A stretch of DNA of 64,000 bases from Candidatus Streptomyces philanthi (GTDB taxonomy: Bacteria > Actinomycetota > Actinomycetes > Streptomycetales > Streptomycetaceae). Location: positions 7,113,501-7,177,500 of the forward strand of contig CP073042.1 in the NCBI GenBank assembly GCA_018114805.1, in the 5' to 3' direction. Of the stretch, positions 46,515 to 57,000 are shown piece after piece. Positions within the stretch are counted from its first letter, which is position 1, and the number at the start of each line of letters is the position of its first letter. Below the pieces are notes generated by a model that searched no databases, was not told where the DNA came from, and saw only the letters and a list, made by a program, of their open reading frames with translations. Made by a program: the position numbers and the translations under genes.

Positions 46515-47335
46515 ACGGTGGCCCCGTCCCGCCCGCCCACGATCCGGACAGCGGCAACCTGCTCACCGACAACCCCGAGCTGTACGAGGCGCGCTTCCCC
46601 GACCCGCACGCCCTCGCGGCCCGCTGGGTGGAGGCGACCCTCCGGGCGTACGGTGCCGGGCCGCGCGTCCTCGACCTCGGCTGCGGCACCGGCCGGGACG
46701 CGGCCCACCTGCACGCCGCGGGCCGCCGCGTCGTGGGGGCCGACCTGTCCCAGGCGATGCTGACGCACGCCAGGCGGCACCACCCCGGGCCTACCTACGT
46801 CACCGCCGACCTGCGCGGCTTCGACTTCGGACCGGACGCCTTCGACGCGATCACCTGCCTGGACAGCGCCCTGCTGTACTGCCACACCGGCGACGAGCTG
46901 GACGGACTGCTCGCCTCCTGCCGGCGCGCGCTCACCCCCGGCGGGCTGCTCGTGGCCGAGTTGCGCAACGGGGCGTTCTTCCTGGGCAACACCGAACTCC
47001 TGGACGCCCCGACGCGCTCCACCCTGACCTGGCAGGGCGTCAGCCACACCGCGCTCACCACGCTCTGGCTCGACCGCGCCGCCCAACTGCTGCGCCGACG
47101 CCGGGTGTGGACCGCGGACGACGGTTCGCCGCCCGTCACCCAGCACTCCGCGTGGCGGCTGCTGTTCCCGCAGGAGCTGCGCCACCTGCTGGCCGCGCAC
47201 GGCTTCCGCGTACGGGAGCTGCACGACGGGCCTGGGCCGCGTACCGAGCCCGCGTGGCACGAGGACGCGCCGCCGCCGCGCGGCCTGGCCGACGGCGACC
47301 GGCTGCACCTGGTCGCCGAGCGCCTGGCCGACTAG
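46511..47335 (+). CDS. SAM-dependent methyltransferase
   Basis: The 274-residue class I methyltransferase has NPELYEARFPDPHALAARWVEA, the SAM loop VLDLGCGTGRDAAHLHAAGRRVVGADLSQAML, VTADLRGFDFGPDAFDAITCLDSALLY and LTPGGLLVAELRN. It resembles small-molecule N- or O-methyltransferases. GTG 46511 is used, coupled to the MFS stop. In the cluster it may tailor the exported compound. Intact. Confidence 0.83.
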   Translation: MNGGPVPPAHDPDSGNLLTDNPELYEARFPDPHALAARWVEATLRAYGAGPRVLDLGCGTGRDAAHLHAAGRRVVGADLSQAMLTHARRHHPGPTYVTADLRGFDFGPDAFDAITCLDSALLYCHTGDELDGLLASCRRALTPGGLLVAELRNGAFFLGNTELLDAPTRSTLTWQGVSHTALTTLWLDRAAQLLRRRRVWTADDGSPPVTQHSAWRLLFPQELRHLLAAHGFRVRELHDGPGPRTEPAWHEDAPPPRGLADGDRLHLVAERLAD

Positions 47336-47432
47336 CGCCCGCCGCCCGCCCCGCCCGGCGCGGCCTAGGTCGTCGCCGCACCCCCAGCCGCCCCCCACGT
47401 TCCGCACCCGTTCCCCGCACAAGGAGTCTCCC

Positions 47433-49016
47433 GTGACCGCATCTGCTCACCCCGACCGCGCCTTTCCCGCCCTGCGGCGGCGCGGGTTCCTCGCCGCCGG
47501 CGCCGCGGCCGGCCTCGGCGCCCTCGCCCTGACCGGTTGTGGCGGCGGCGCCGAGGATGCCGGCGCTACCGGCGGGGACGGCAAGCCCCGGCGCGGCGGC
47601 CAGCTGCGCGCGGCGTTCGCCGGTGGCGGCGCGGCCGAGACGTTCGACCCGCACCTGAGCAACCTGTTCTCCGACGCCGCCCGCGCCAAGGCCCTGTACG
47701 ACAAGCTCGCCGACTGCGGGTCTGACATGTCGGCCAAGCCCCGCCTCGCCGCCTCCTGGGAGCCGGGCCCCCGGCTCGACCGCTGGAAGGTCACGTTGCG
47801 CGAGGCCACCTTCCACGACGGCAGGCCGGTCACCGCCGCCGACGTGCTCTACAGCTACCGCCGCATCGCCGACCCGCGGCGCACCTTCCTGGCCAAGGCG
47901 TCCCTGGAGCCCATCGACCTGAAGGCGAGCCGCGCCCTGGACGCGCGCACCGTCGAGTTCCTGCTCAAGCGCCCCACCGCCGAGTTCCCCAAGTCCTCGC
48001 CGCGTTCGGCGCGTACGTCATACCCCGCGACACCGAGCGGTTCGACCGGCCGATCGGCTCCGGCCCCTTCCGCTTCGTCTCCTTCGCCCCCGGCCGCTCG
48101 TGCGCCGCTACGACCACTACTGGGACGGCGCCCCCTACCTGGACGAGCTGGAGTTCGTCATCGCGAGCGAGGAGTCCGCGCGGATCAACGCGCTGCTCGG
48201 CGGGCAGGTCGAGTACGCGCACGAACTCAACCCCGCCACCGCGCGCGCCCACGAGAAGCCGGGGCCAGATCGCCATCGTGAGACTGCGCAACAGCGCCAT
48301 GCAGGCGTTCGCGATGAAGACCGACCGCGCGCCGTTCGACGACCCGCGGGTGCGCCAGGCGTTCTTCCTCATCGCCGACCGCCAGGAACTGCTGGACGGC
48401 GCGCTGTCGGGGGGGCGGCGAGATCGGCAACGACCTGTTCGGCAAGGGCTACCAGTAGTACTACGCGGCCGACCTGCCGCAGCGCGCACAGGACCTGGAG
48501 CAGGCCCGGCACCTGCTCAAGCGGGCCGGCGCCGACGACCTGCGGGTTACCCTGGACACATCCGAGGTCGCCGCCGGATTCACCGAGGCCGCCGGCATCT
48601 TCCGCGATCAGGCGGTCAAGGCCGGCGTCACCGTCCGGGTCAGGTCCGGCAGCAAGGACACCTACTGGAGCGACGTCCTGAACTCGGGCACCCTGTGCTG
48701 CTACCGCTCGGGCGCCATGCCCATCGAGTCGCACATCTCGCAACGGCTGCTCACCGACTCCTCCACCAACGCCACGCACTGGCGCCACCGCGACTTCGAC
48801 GCCCAGTACCAGCAGGCCCAGTCCACCAAGGACCCACGGGCCCGCGCCGCCGTCTACGAGCGCATGCAGCGCCGCCTGCACGCCGAGGGCGGCTTCCTGG
48901 TGTGGGGCTTCGCCGACTGGATCGTCGGCACCGCCAGGAAGGTGGCCGGCGTGCGCTCCGGCGCGCCCGCCAACACCCTGGACTGGGCCCGCTTCGACAA
49001 GGTGTGGTTGCGGTGA
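47433..49016 (+). pseudogene. Dpp/Nik-type ABC solute-binding lipoprotein, several frameshifts and a stop
   Basis: GTG 47433 (AAGGAG ahead) opens a signal peptide with twin arginines (RRRGFLAAGAAAGLGALALTGC) and a lipobox (LTGC). The mature protein is a family-5 binding protein: GGQLRAAFAGG, TFDPHLSNLFSDAARAKALYDKLAD, WKVTLREATFHDGRPVTAADVLYSYRRI. Frame changes occur near 47995, 48098, 48262 and 48410. TAG at 48456-48458 replaces a codon in GKGYQ-YYAADLPQRAQDLEQARHLLK, where one further Tyr (TAC) would fit. The end (ADWIVGTARKVAGVRSG...NTLDWARFDKVWLR) is normal. The family binds oligopeptides, nickel or metallophore complexes. Confidence 0.83.
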
Positions 49017-49968
49017 GATCGCTCCGCTCCTGGCTCGCCCGCCGGCTGCTGCTCGGCCTCGCCCAGACCGTGGCCGTGGTGCTGCTGGTCTTCGCGCTCA
49101 CCGAGGTGCTGCCGGGCGACGCCGCCGTCGCGCTGGCCGGCGACGACCCGGACCCGCGGCGCATCGAGCAGATCCGCGCGGCGATGGACCTCGACCGACC
49201 CGCCCTCGAACGGTTGGCGGACTGGACCGGCGGGCTGCTTCGCGGCGACTTCGGCACTTCGCTGGCGTCCGGCCGACCCGTCGCCGACTACCTCTCCGCC
49301 GGTTTCGGACCCACCCTGGTGCTCGCGGCGCTCACGGTGGCGCTGCTGGTCCCGATCTCGGTTGGGCTCGGCGTGCTCGCCGCCCGCCGCGAGGGCGGCG
49401 CCCTGGACCGGCTCGTCAGCTTGGTGACGCTCGGCGTGTACGCGGTGCCGGAGTTCGCCTTCGGCGTGCTCCTGGTCACCGTCTTCGCGCTGCGCCTGGA
49501 CTGGCTGCCACCGACCGCCGTCGGCTACGGCACCGACCTGCTGGCCCACCCCGCCGTCCTGGTGCTGTCGGTCCTCGTACTGCTGTCACGGCCGGTGTGC
49601 TCCATCAGCCGACTGGTCCGCGCCGGCATGATCGACGCGCTAGCCGCCCCGTACGCCGCGCAGGCCCGCCGCTACGGGGTGAGCGGGGCCCGCGTGTGCT
49701 ACGCGCCCACGCGCTGCCCAACGCCGTGGCGCCCGCGGCCCAGCAACTGGCCTGTACCGTCGACTGGTTGCTGTGCGGCGTCATCGTCGTGGAGGCGCTG
49801 TTCGTCATCCCCGGGTTCGGCACGGTGCTCATCGACGCGGTCGCCGCCCGCGACGTTCCGGTGGTGCAGGGCCTCGCGGTGATCTTCGGCCTGCTCGCGG
49901 TGGTGCTCAACCTCGCCGCCGACCTGGTCGCGCACCGCTTTGCCCCGCGCACGGGGGTGGCCGCGTGA
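49013..49968 (+). pseudogene. ABC transporter permease (DppB-like), one frameshift
   Basis: GTG 49013 overlaps the binding-protein stop. Helices and the typical DppB pattern are visible: RRLLLGLAQTVAVVLLVFALTEVLPGD, DYLSAGFGPTLVLAALTVALLVPISVGLGVLAA, LGVYAVPEFAFGVLLVTVFAL and CSISRLVRAGMIDALAAPYAAQARRYGVSGARV, which is the start of the ATPase-coupling EAA-type loop. Near 49700 the frame shifts to RAHALPNAVAPAAQQLACTVDWLLCGVIVVEALFVIPGFG, and the stop is at 49968. Joined length is about 318 residues, normal for the family. Confidence 0.82.
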
Positions 49969-50986
49969 ACCCGACCGACCCGCACACCCCGAACGCCCCG
50001 GCCGCCCCCATCACCGCGCATGCCAGCACCCCACCGGAGCCGACGCCCGGCGCGCCGCGCCGGCGCCCGCCCTCGCCCGGCAGGTTCACGCTCGGCCTAC
50101 TCGTCCTCGCCCCGCCACTGCTGCTCGCCCTGTTCGGGCCGCTGTTCGCCGGCGAAGCGGGGGAGCGGGGCGTGTCCTTCACCGCCGGCAACGGGCACTG
50201 GCTCGGCACCGACTTCGTCGGCCGCGACGTGTGGCGACAGGTGCTGCTCGGCGGCCACTCGGTGGTGCTCGTCGCGCTGTCGGCGACGCTCCTGTCCTAC
50301 GTCGTCGCCCTGCCGGTCGGCCTCACCCGCGGCCCTGACCCGCCGCGACTGGCTGGAGGAGGCGCTGATGCGCCCGCTGGACGTGCTGCTCGCCGTGCCG
50401 TCGCTGCTCCTCGTGCTCCTTGTCGCCGCCGTCTACAGCCCGGGCACGCTGGGCCTCGTGCTGCTGGTGGCGCTGGTCAACATCCCGGACGCGGCCCGCA
50501 TGGTCCGCGCGTCGGCGGCGGAGGCCGCCTCCCGCCCGGCCGTGGAGGCGCTGCGGATGCAGGGCGAGAGCTGGTGGCGGATCGCGGTGGGCTACGTCGG
50601 CCGCGCCACCCGGCGCACCCTGGTCGCCGACGCGGGCGTGCGCCTGACGGGCGTGCTCTACCTGGTGGCCACCACCGCGTTCCTCGGCGTGGGCGTCGCG
50701 CCCGACGCCGCCGACTGGGCCGTCATGGTCGACCGCAACCGGCACCGGCCTCTTCCTCCAGCCGTGGGCGGTGGTGGTGCCCGCGCTGCTGATCGTGGGC
50801 CTGTCGATGGGTACCAACCTGCTCCTCGACGCCGCCCTCGCGCCCCGGCCCGACCGCCGGGCCCGCCCCCGCCCACCGGCCCGGCGCCGCCCGGCCCGCC
50901 CGCGCGCAGGCGCCCCGGCCGAAGGCCGCCCCGTAACCCCCCGGCGCTCCGCGCGCCCCATCCACGGAGAGGAGAAGCGCCGGTGA
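49965..50986 (+). pseudogene. ABC transporter permease (DppC-like), two frameshifts
   Basis: GTG 49965 overlaps the previous stop by 4 bp. A Pro-rich N-terminus precedes FTLGLLVLAPPLLLALFGPLFAG and GHWLGTDFVGRDVWRQVLLGGHSVVLVALSATLLSYVVAL (the conserved LGTDxxGRDxxxxV segment of DppC proteins). Near 50335 the frame changes to DWLEEALMRPLDVLLAVPSLLLVLLVAAV and MVRASAAEAASRPAVEALRMQGESWWRI (coupling loop). Near 50747 it changes again to LFLQPWAVVVPALLIVGLSMGTNLLLDAAL with an Arg/Pro-rich tail. Confidence 0.8.
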
Positions 50987-51081
50987 ACGCCGACGTGCGG
51001 GCCGTCGCCGAAGTGCGGGACCTTCAGCGCCCGGTGGCCAGCGTCCACGGCGCCGGGACCGGGCTGCCCGGCGCGGCGTGA
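50983..51081 (+). pseudogene. Stub of an ABC ATPase gene
   Basis: GTG 50983 is coupled to the permease stop and begins VNADVRAVAEVRDL, as expected for the first strand of a Dpp/Opp ATPase (VRDL followed by a Walker A within about 30 residues). Instead the frame gives QRPVASVHGAGTGLPGAA and ends after 32 codons. No Walker motif or signature sequence follows in any frame before the next gene. The ATPase subunit or subunits of this importer have therefore been lost here. Confidence 0.6.
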
Positions 51082-51195
51082 ACGCCCGTCACCAGGCGCG
51101 TGCCGACCGGACCGTGCCCGTCCCACCCTGCGGTGACGCCCGGTTCGACCGTCTGTCGTGGAGTGCCGGTATGGGGAGAAGGGAGGCGAAGTGAC

Positions 51196-51262
51196 CTTAC
51201 AAAATGATCTATGTGGCGCTTTATAGCATTATGTCCGTTATAAAGAGAAAGCGAATAAGACC
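51196..51262. other. AT-rich islet
   Basis: This stretch (for example TTACAAAATGATCTATG, CTTTATAGCATTATG and TTATAAAGAGAAAGCGAATAA) is strongly A/T-rich in a region otherwise above 70% GC. It runs into the first codons of the small secreted protein. It may hold the promoter of that gene or mark the scar of a rearrangement that removed the ABC ATPase. Confidence 0.6.
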
Positions 51263-51542
51263 ACGGGGCGCGGGAGTGACCGTGCTCACCGGCGCCGCCC
51301 TCGCGACGGTGCTGGGCCTCGGCTCCACCACGGCCTCGGCCGCACCGCTGCCGGGCGGCCTCGGCCCCTGCGCGGGCCCGGCCTGCCCCGGCCCGGCGCA
51401 GAACCCCAACAACGGCCCCGTCGCCGGCTACGACGAGAAGATCAACATGTTCGTGGGCGGCGACTTCCGGGTCGGCGACTCCGCCGCCGAGGCCGAGGAG
51501 AACGGCCGGGCGCCCTGCTCGCGCCGGGCGGTCGTGCGGTGA
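51231..51542 (+). pseudogene. Truncated secreted protein, N-terminus of a choice-of-anchor-A-like family
   Basis: ATG 51231 (ATG 51204 is an alternative in the same frame) gives a basic N-terminus (IKRKRIRPRG), a hydrophobic core (VTVLTGAALATVLGLGSTTASA) and a signal-peptidase-like AAP site, then a short mature part NNGPVAGYDEKINMFVGGDF and RVGDSAAEAE. The VAGYDEKINMFVGGDFRV segment resembles the beginning of choice-of-anchor-A surface proteins, which normally continue for 200 residues or more. Here the protein stops after 103 codons, so truncation or a frameshift near 51500 is likely. Confidence 0.55.
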
Positions 51543-51549
51543 ACGGCCG

Positions 51550-53028
51550 TCAGTCCCGCCCGTGCTTCCCGTCCGGCCCAGTGGTGGGCCCGGCGGGCGC
51601 CGCCGGGCCGGTCGCGGCCGACCTGGCCAGCTCCGAGTGCCGGTAGGAGTAGGCGAAGTAGACGATCAGGCCGATGCCGAACCAGGCCGCGAAGCGCACC
51701 CAGGTGTGCCACTGGAGGTAGGTCGTGAGCCAGATGGAGGCCCCCACGCCGATCAGCGGCACGATCGGCATGCCGGGGCAGCGGAAGGAGCGCGGCAGGT
51801 CGGGGCGACGGTAGCGCAGCACGATCACCGCCACGCAGACCACGACGAAGGCCAGCAGGATGCCGATGTTGGTCAGCTCGGCCGCCTCGCCGATCTCCAC
51901 GAAGCCGGCGATCCCGGCCGAGGCAACGCCCACGATCCAGGTGACCCGGGTCGGCACGCGCCGCGTCGGGTGTGTCTTGGCGAACCACTTCGGCAGCAGG
52001 CCGTCCCGGCTCATGGAGAACCACACCCGCGTCACACCCAGCATGAAGGTGAACATCACGGTGAGGATGCCGATGATCGCGCCCACCGCGATGACGTCCG
52101 CGATGCCGCCGAGCCCCACGGACTTGAAGGCCGTGGAGAAGCCGCTCTCCGCGTCCACCTCGGTGTAGTTCTGCATGCCCGTCAGGACCAGGCAGGCCAG
52201 CACGTACAGCACCATCGAGATGGCCAGCGAGTACAGGATCGCCTTCGGCATGTGGCGCTGCGAGTCCTTGGACTCCTCCGCCGCCGTGCTCATCGCGTCG
52301 TAGCCGAAGACCGCGAAGAAGACCGTGGCCGCCCCCGTGAAGGCGCCGCCGACGCCGTACGGGAAGAAGGGCGAGTAGTTGCTGGTGTCGACGTGGAAGA
52401 AGCCCACGACGATCACGAGCAACACCACCAGCACCTTCAGCACCACCACGACCATCTCGAACCGGGCCGCGCTCCTGATGCCGAGGTTCAGCAGGTAAGC
52501 CACGAACAGGCACAGGACCAGCGCGAACAGGTCCACCTTGTGGCCGTCGCCGGTGCCCGGCGCGCCCAGCATCCAGTTCGGCAGGTTGGCCCCCATCTCT
52601 CCCACCAGGAAGGAGAAGTAGCCCGAGATGCCGATGGCCACGACCGCCACGATGGCCGTGTACTCGAGCAGCAGGTCCCAGCCGATCAGCCACCCCACCA
52701 GCTCGCCGAGGACCGCGTAGCCGTAGGTGTAGGCGGAGCCCGCCTTCGGGATGAGCCCGGCGAACTCCGCGTAGGAGAAGGCCGCCGCCGCGCTCGCCAC
52801 GCCCGCGATCAGGAACGAGATCAGCACGGCGGGCCCGGCCGTCCCGTTCGCGACGGTGCCCGCCAGGGTGAAGATCCCGGCGCCGATGATGCCGCCGACG
52901 CCGATCGCCGTCAGGTGCCACAGGCCGAGGCTCCGGCTGAGCTGCTCGCTCGCGGCGCCCTCGGCCTCCTCGATGGTCGCTATGGGTTTGCGTCGCAGTA
53001 CGCCGTGCCCTGGTCGGAGTCTGGCCAT
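51550..53028 (-). CDS. APC-superfamily amino acid permease
   Basis: The 492-residue protein has about 12 transmembrane helices. Landmarks are LWHLTAIGVGGIIGAGIFTLAG (substrate-binding unwound helix 1, GxGIGxGIF-like), GPAVLISFLIAGVASAAAAFSYAEFAGLIPKAGSAYTYGYAVLGELVGWLIGWDLLLEY, FFAVFGYDAMSTAAEESKDSQRHMPKAIL and WFAKTHPTRRVPTRVTW. It is close to cationic amino acid/GABA permeases of Gram-positive bacteria. ATG 53028 follows GGGGAGGA; the frame upstream is open but unrelated. Substrate is not certain. Intact and on the strand opposite to the decayed cluster. Confidence 0.9.
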   Translation of the reverse strand: MARLRPGHGVLRRKPIATIEEAEGAASEQLSRSLGLWHLTAIGVGGIIGAGIFTLAGTVANGTAGPAVLISFLIAGVASAAAAFSYAEFAGLIPKAGSAYTYGYAVLGELVGWLIGWDLLLEYTAIVAVVAIGISGYFSFLVGEMGANLPNWMLGAPGTGDGHKVDLFALVLCLFVAYLLNLGIRSAARFEMVVVVLKVLVVLLVIVVGFFHVDTSNYSPFFPYGVGGAFTGAATVFFAVFGYDAMSTAAEESKDSQRHMPKAILYSLAISMVLYVLACLVLTGMQNYTEVDAESGFSTAFKSVGLGGIADVIAVGAIIGILTVMFTFMLGVTRVWFSMSRDGLLPKWFAKTHPTRRVPTRVTWIVGVASAGIAGFVEIGEAAELTNIGILLAFVVVCVAVIVLRYRRPDLPRSFRCPGMPIVPLIGVGASIWLTTYLQWHTWVRFAAWFGIGLIVYFAYSYRHSELARSAATGPAAPAGPTTGPDGKHGRD

Positions 53029-53229
53029 GGTGTCCTCCCCGCCGACAGTTGACAGCGGATCATGATGGCCCAGCGCCGGGGAGGAAGATAGACCCCGCTC
53101 CGTGGCAATTTCCCGCCTCCTTCGGATGCCCTGGCCCGCGCCGTCCGCGCGCGACGGCCCCGTGCCCTGGCCCTCGGCCGCGCACCCGTCACCTTCCGGA
53201 CCGTGCCGCGCCGCGTCACCCGACCCCGC

Positions 53230-53924
53230 CCACCGGGCGCCGGCCCGCCCACCGCCCCGGAAGCGGAACCGGACCTCAGCGTCGCGCGGCGGGCGGCCAT
53301 ACCCCGGGGCCAGCACGCCCAGTACGTATGCCCGCGCCGCCAGCGCCGGGAGAGGCGTGTCAGGTGGTAGTTGACGCCGTCGACCGTCAGCCCCAGGGCC
53401 TTGCCCATGCCGCCGTCGTCGCGCCGGAGGCCGCCAGCGCCAACACCCGCTCCTCCACCGGGCTCACCTCGGCCGCCTCAAGCCGCGCGGGGCACTCGTC
53501 GGCCACGCGTAACAGCACCAGCAGCGCCGGTCGGTTGGGCGCGGCGTCGCCGACCGGGTCGACGCTCAACTCGCCCTCGCGCTCCGCCCCCGCCCATCCG
53601 CCAGCACACCCGCACCGGGTAGCGGGAGCGTTAGCCAAGTCGCAGCGCCTCGCCCAACCGCTCCAACTGCGCCCCGTCCCGGGGCCGGAACAGGTCGAGG
53701 AGGTTGCGCCCGTTGAGCCGGCCAGGTGCCTCACCCCACTGGTTGGCCATGGCCGGGTTGGCGATGAGTACCTCGCCGTCGGACCGGCACACTGCGACCG
53801 GCAGCGGCAGCCGATCCAGCAGCGTCAGAAAGTAGTTGCCCCAGCCGCCCGTACGCCCCACCCCGCCGCCCGTACCACCCGTGCCCCGCGCACCACCGGC
53901 ACCACTCGCGCCGCCCTCGGCCAT
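53230..53924 (-). pseudogene. PAS-LuxR regulator (PimM-like architecture), frameshifts and small deletion
   Basis: From ATG 53924 a Gly-rich leader precedes a PAS domain (NYFLTLLDRLPLPVAVCRSDGEVLIANPAMANQWGEAPGRLNGRNLLDLFRP). A shift near 53640 leads to LVLLRVADECPARLEAAEVSPVEERVLALAASGATTAA, the start of a LuxR HTH. A second near 53405 gives KALGLTVDGVNYHLTRLSRR, the DNA-reading helix. Then about ten residues appear to be missing before ARAYVLGVLAPGYGRPPRDAE. The order PAS then LuxR in about 200 residues is that of PimM-type pathway regulators. It is divergent from the CYP102 gene and may have controlled it. The left boundary is approximate. Confidence 0.7.
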
Positions 53925-54030
53925 CGCCCCGCTCCACGCCTCGTCCGCAAGTGCGGCCCGTGAGAAACCACTGCATAATCATGTAGTGACCAAGCGGTAG
54001 CTAGCCCACCGGGCTGGTGACGCTGGAGAT

Positions 54031-57000
54031 ATGACCGACACACACCTGCTCAGCACCGAAGGCCGCGCCGCCCAGCGCCCCGCCCCCGGCGCCCGCCGTG
54101 CACCGCCGTCCGCTCGACGCCATCCCGCTCGTGGACATCTCGGCGACCGGTCTCGGGCCCTCGCCCCTGCAACAGGCCGTGGAGCTGGCCCGCCGCCACG
54201 GACCGATCTTCCGCCGCCGGCTGCACGGCCGCGACAAGCTGTTCGTCTCCTCCCTTGAGCTGGTCGCCGAACTCGCCGACGAGGAGCGCTTCGCCAAGGG
54301 CATCTGGCCCACCCTGCACAGCGTGCGCGAGTTCGCGGGAGACGGCCTGTTCACCGCGTAGAACGACGAACCCAACTGGGCCAGGGCGCACGACATCCTC
54401 ATGCCCGCCTTCGCGCACGGCTCGATGCGGACCTACCACGCGGCGATGCTCCGCGTCGCCCGCCGGGTCGTCGAACGCTGGGACCGGCACGCCGCCACCG
54501 GCACCCCGGTCGAGGTCGCCGCCGACATGACCCGGATGACGCTGGACACGATCGGCCTGGTGGGCTTCGGTTTCGACTTCGACTCGTTCGCGCGGGAGAC
54601 CCCGCACCCCTTCATCGACTCCATGGTGCGCTGCCTCCAGTGGAGCATGACCTCCGTCGGCCGCGCCCCGGACGGCGACCACCGGGCCGAGGACGAGGCG
54701 TTCCGCGCGGACACAGACTACCTCGCCTCCGTCGTGGACGAGGTCATCGCCGCCCGCACCGCGTCCCCACCCGCGCGGCCGGCCGACCGGCGCGGCGCCG
54801 ACGACCTGCTCGGCCTCATGCTCACCGCCCGGCACCCGGCCGACCAGACCCCGCTCGACCTGGCCAACATCCGCAACCAGGTCATCACCTTCCTCATCGC
54901 CGGCCACGAGACCACCTCCGGCGCCCTGTCCTTCGCCTTCTACCACCTGCTCAAGGACCTGCTCGCGCTGCGCCTGGTCCAGCGCGAGGTGGACGAGGTG
55001 TGGGGCGACGACCCCGACCCCGATCCGACCTTCGAGGACATCGGCCGGCTGCGCTTCACCCGACAGGTGCTGAACGAGGCGCTCCGGCTGTGGCCCACCG
55101 CGCCGGCCTTCACCCGCCAGCCCCGCGCGGACACCGTCGTCGGCGGCCGCTACCCGCTCGCCGCCGACCAGCGCGTCACCGTCCTGATCCCCCTGCTGCA
55201 CCGCGACCCGGCGGCCTGGGGCGACAACGTCGAACTGTTCGACGCCACGCGCTTCACGCCGGAGGCGGAACAGGAGCGCTCGCCGCACGCGTACAAGCCC
55301 TTCGGCACCGGGCAGCGCGCGTGCATCGGGCGGCAGTTCGCGCTGCACGAGGCGACCATGCTGCTCGGTCTGCTCGCGCACCGCTACCGCCTGGTCGACC
55401 AGGCCGACTACCGGCTGCGCGTCAAGGAGACGCTGACCCTGAAGCCGGACGGCCTGACCCTCACCCCCCGCCCACGCACCGCCGCCGACCGGCGCGCGAA
55501 CCGGTCCCTGCCCGGCGCGCCCGCCGCACTAGCTGCCCGGCCACCGGCCGCGGCCACCCCCGAGCCCGGCACCGGCCTGCCGCGCCGCGTCCGCCAGGGC
55601 ACCGGCGCGCTGGTGCTGCACGGCAGCAACTACGGCACCTGCCGCGAGCTGGCCCACCACCTCGCCGACAAGGCCACGGCGCTCGGCTGCGCCGCCGAGG
55701 TGGCCGCGCTCGACGCGTACGCCGGCGAACTGCCAACCGACCGCCCCGTGGTCATCGTGGCGGTCTCGTACCACGGCAAGCCCACCGACGACGCGGCGCG
55801 CTTCGTCCGCTGGCTCACCGACGCCCCGGCCGGCGCCGCGCGCCGCGTGACTTACGCCGTGCTCGGCGTCGGCGACCGCAACTGGGCCGACACCTACCAG
55901 CACGTGCCCGCCCACGTCGACGACCGACTAGGCGCGCTCGGCGCCACCCGCCTGCTGCCCCGCGCCGGGGCCGAAGCATCCGGCGAAATCGACTACACCG
56001 TAAGGGAGTTCGCGAGCGGGCTGCGCCGCGCCCTGCTGGAGCGGTACGGGGACCCGGCGGCCACCGGCCAGGACGAGTCCGTGGCGCGACCCGGCCACAC
56101 CGTCACCGAAGTACGCGGCGGCCCGCTGGACGCGCTGGTCGAACGCCACGGCCTGACCGCGATGACCGTCACCGAGGCCCACGACCTGACCGCCCCCGGC
56201 CACCACAAGCCCAAGCGCTTCCTACGGCTCGACCTGCCCGCCGGCACGGGCTACCGCACCGGCGACCACCTCGCGCTGCTGCCCGCCAACGCGCCGGAGG
56301 CTGTGGACCGCGCGGCGCGCGCCCTCGGCGTCCGCCCCGACGCCCTCCTCGACATCCGCGCCACCCGCCCCGGCCGCACCAGCCTGCCCGTCGACCGCCC
56401 GCTCACCGTCCGCGAACTCCTCACCCACCACCTGGAACTCGGCGCGTGAGCCACTCCGGACCAGCGCGCCACCCTCGCCGCGCACCACCCCTGCCCGCCC
56501 GAGCGCGCGGCGCTCACCGCCCCGCCCGCCGACGACCCGCGCACCGTCATCGACCTGGTCGAGGCCAACCCCGCGCTGCGCGGCGCGCTGCCGTGGCCGG
56601 TCCTGCTCGACCTGCTGCCGCCGCTGCGTCCGCGCCACTACTCCATCTCCTCCGCGCCGGCCCAGCACCCGGGCAGCGCCGACCTGATGGTCTCCCGCCA
56701 GGCCGGCGGGGTCGGCTCCGGCTACGCCCACCGGCTGCGGCCGGGGGAGCGGGTGTGGGCGCGCGTCCAATCGTGCCGCGAGGCCTTCCGGCTCGACCCG
56801 ACCGACCCCACACCGGTGATCATGGTCGCGGCGGGCACCGGCCTGGCTCCGTTCCGCGCCGCCATCGCCGACCGGGTGGCGGCCGGGCAGCGCACCCCCG
56901 CGCTGCTCTACCTCGGCTGCGACGCGCCCGAGGCGGACCTGCTGCACGCCGAGGAGTTGCGCGCGGCCGAGCGGGCCGGTGCGGTGGACCTGTGCCCCGC

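Noticed and set aside
40328..50986. Known EDDS, staphylopine or coelibactin cluster
   Set aside because: No nicotianamine-synthase-like, NRPS or clear SbnB-like gene is present, so I do not assign it to any of these pathways.
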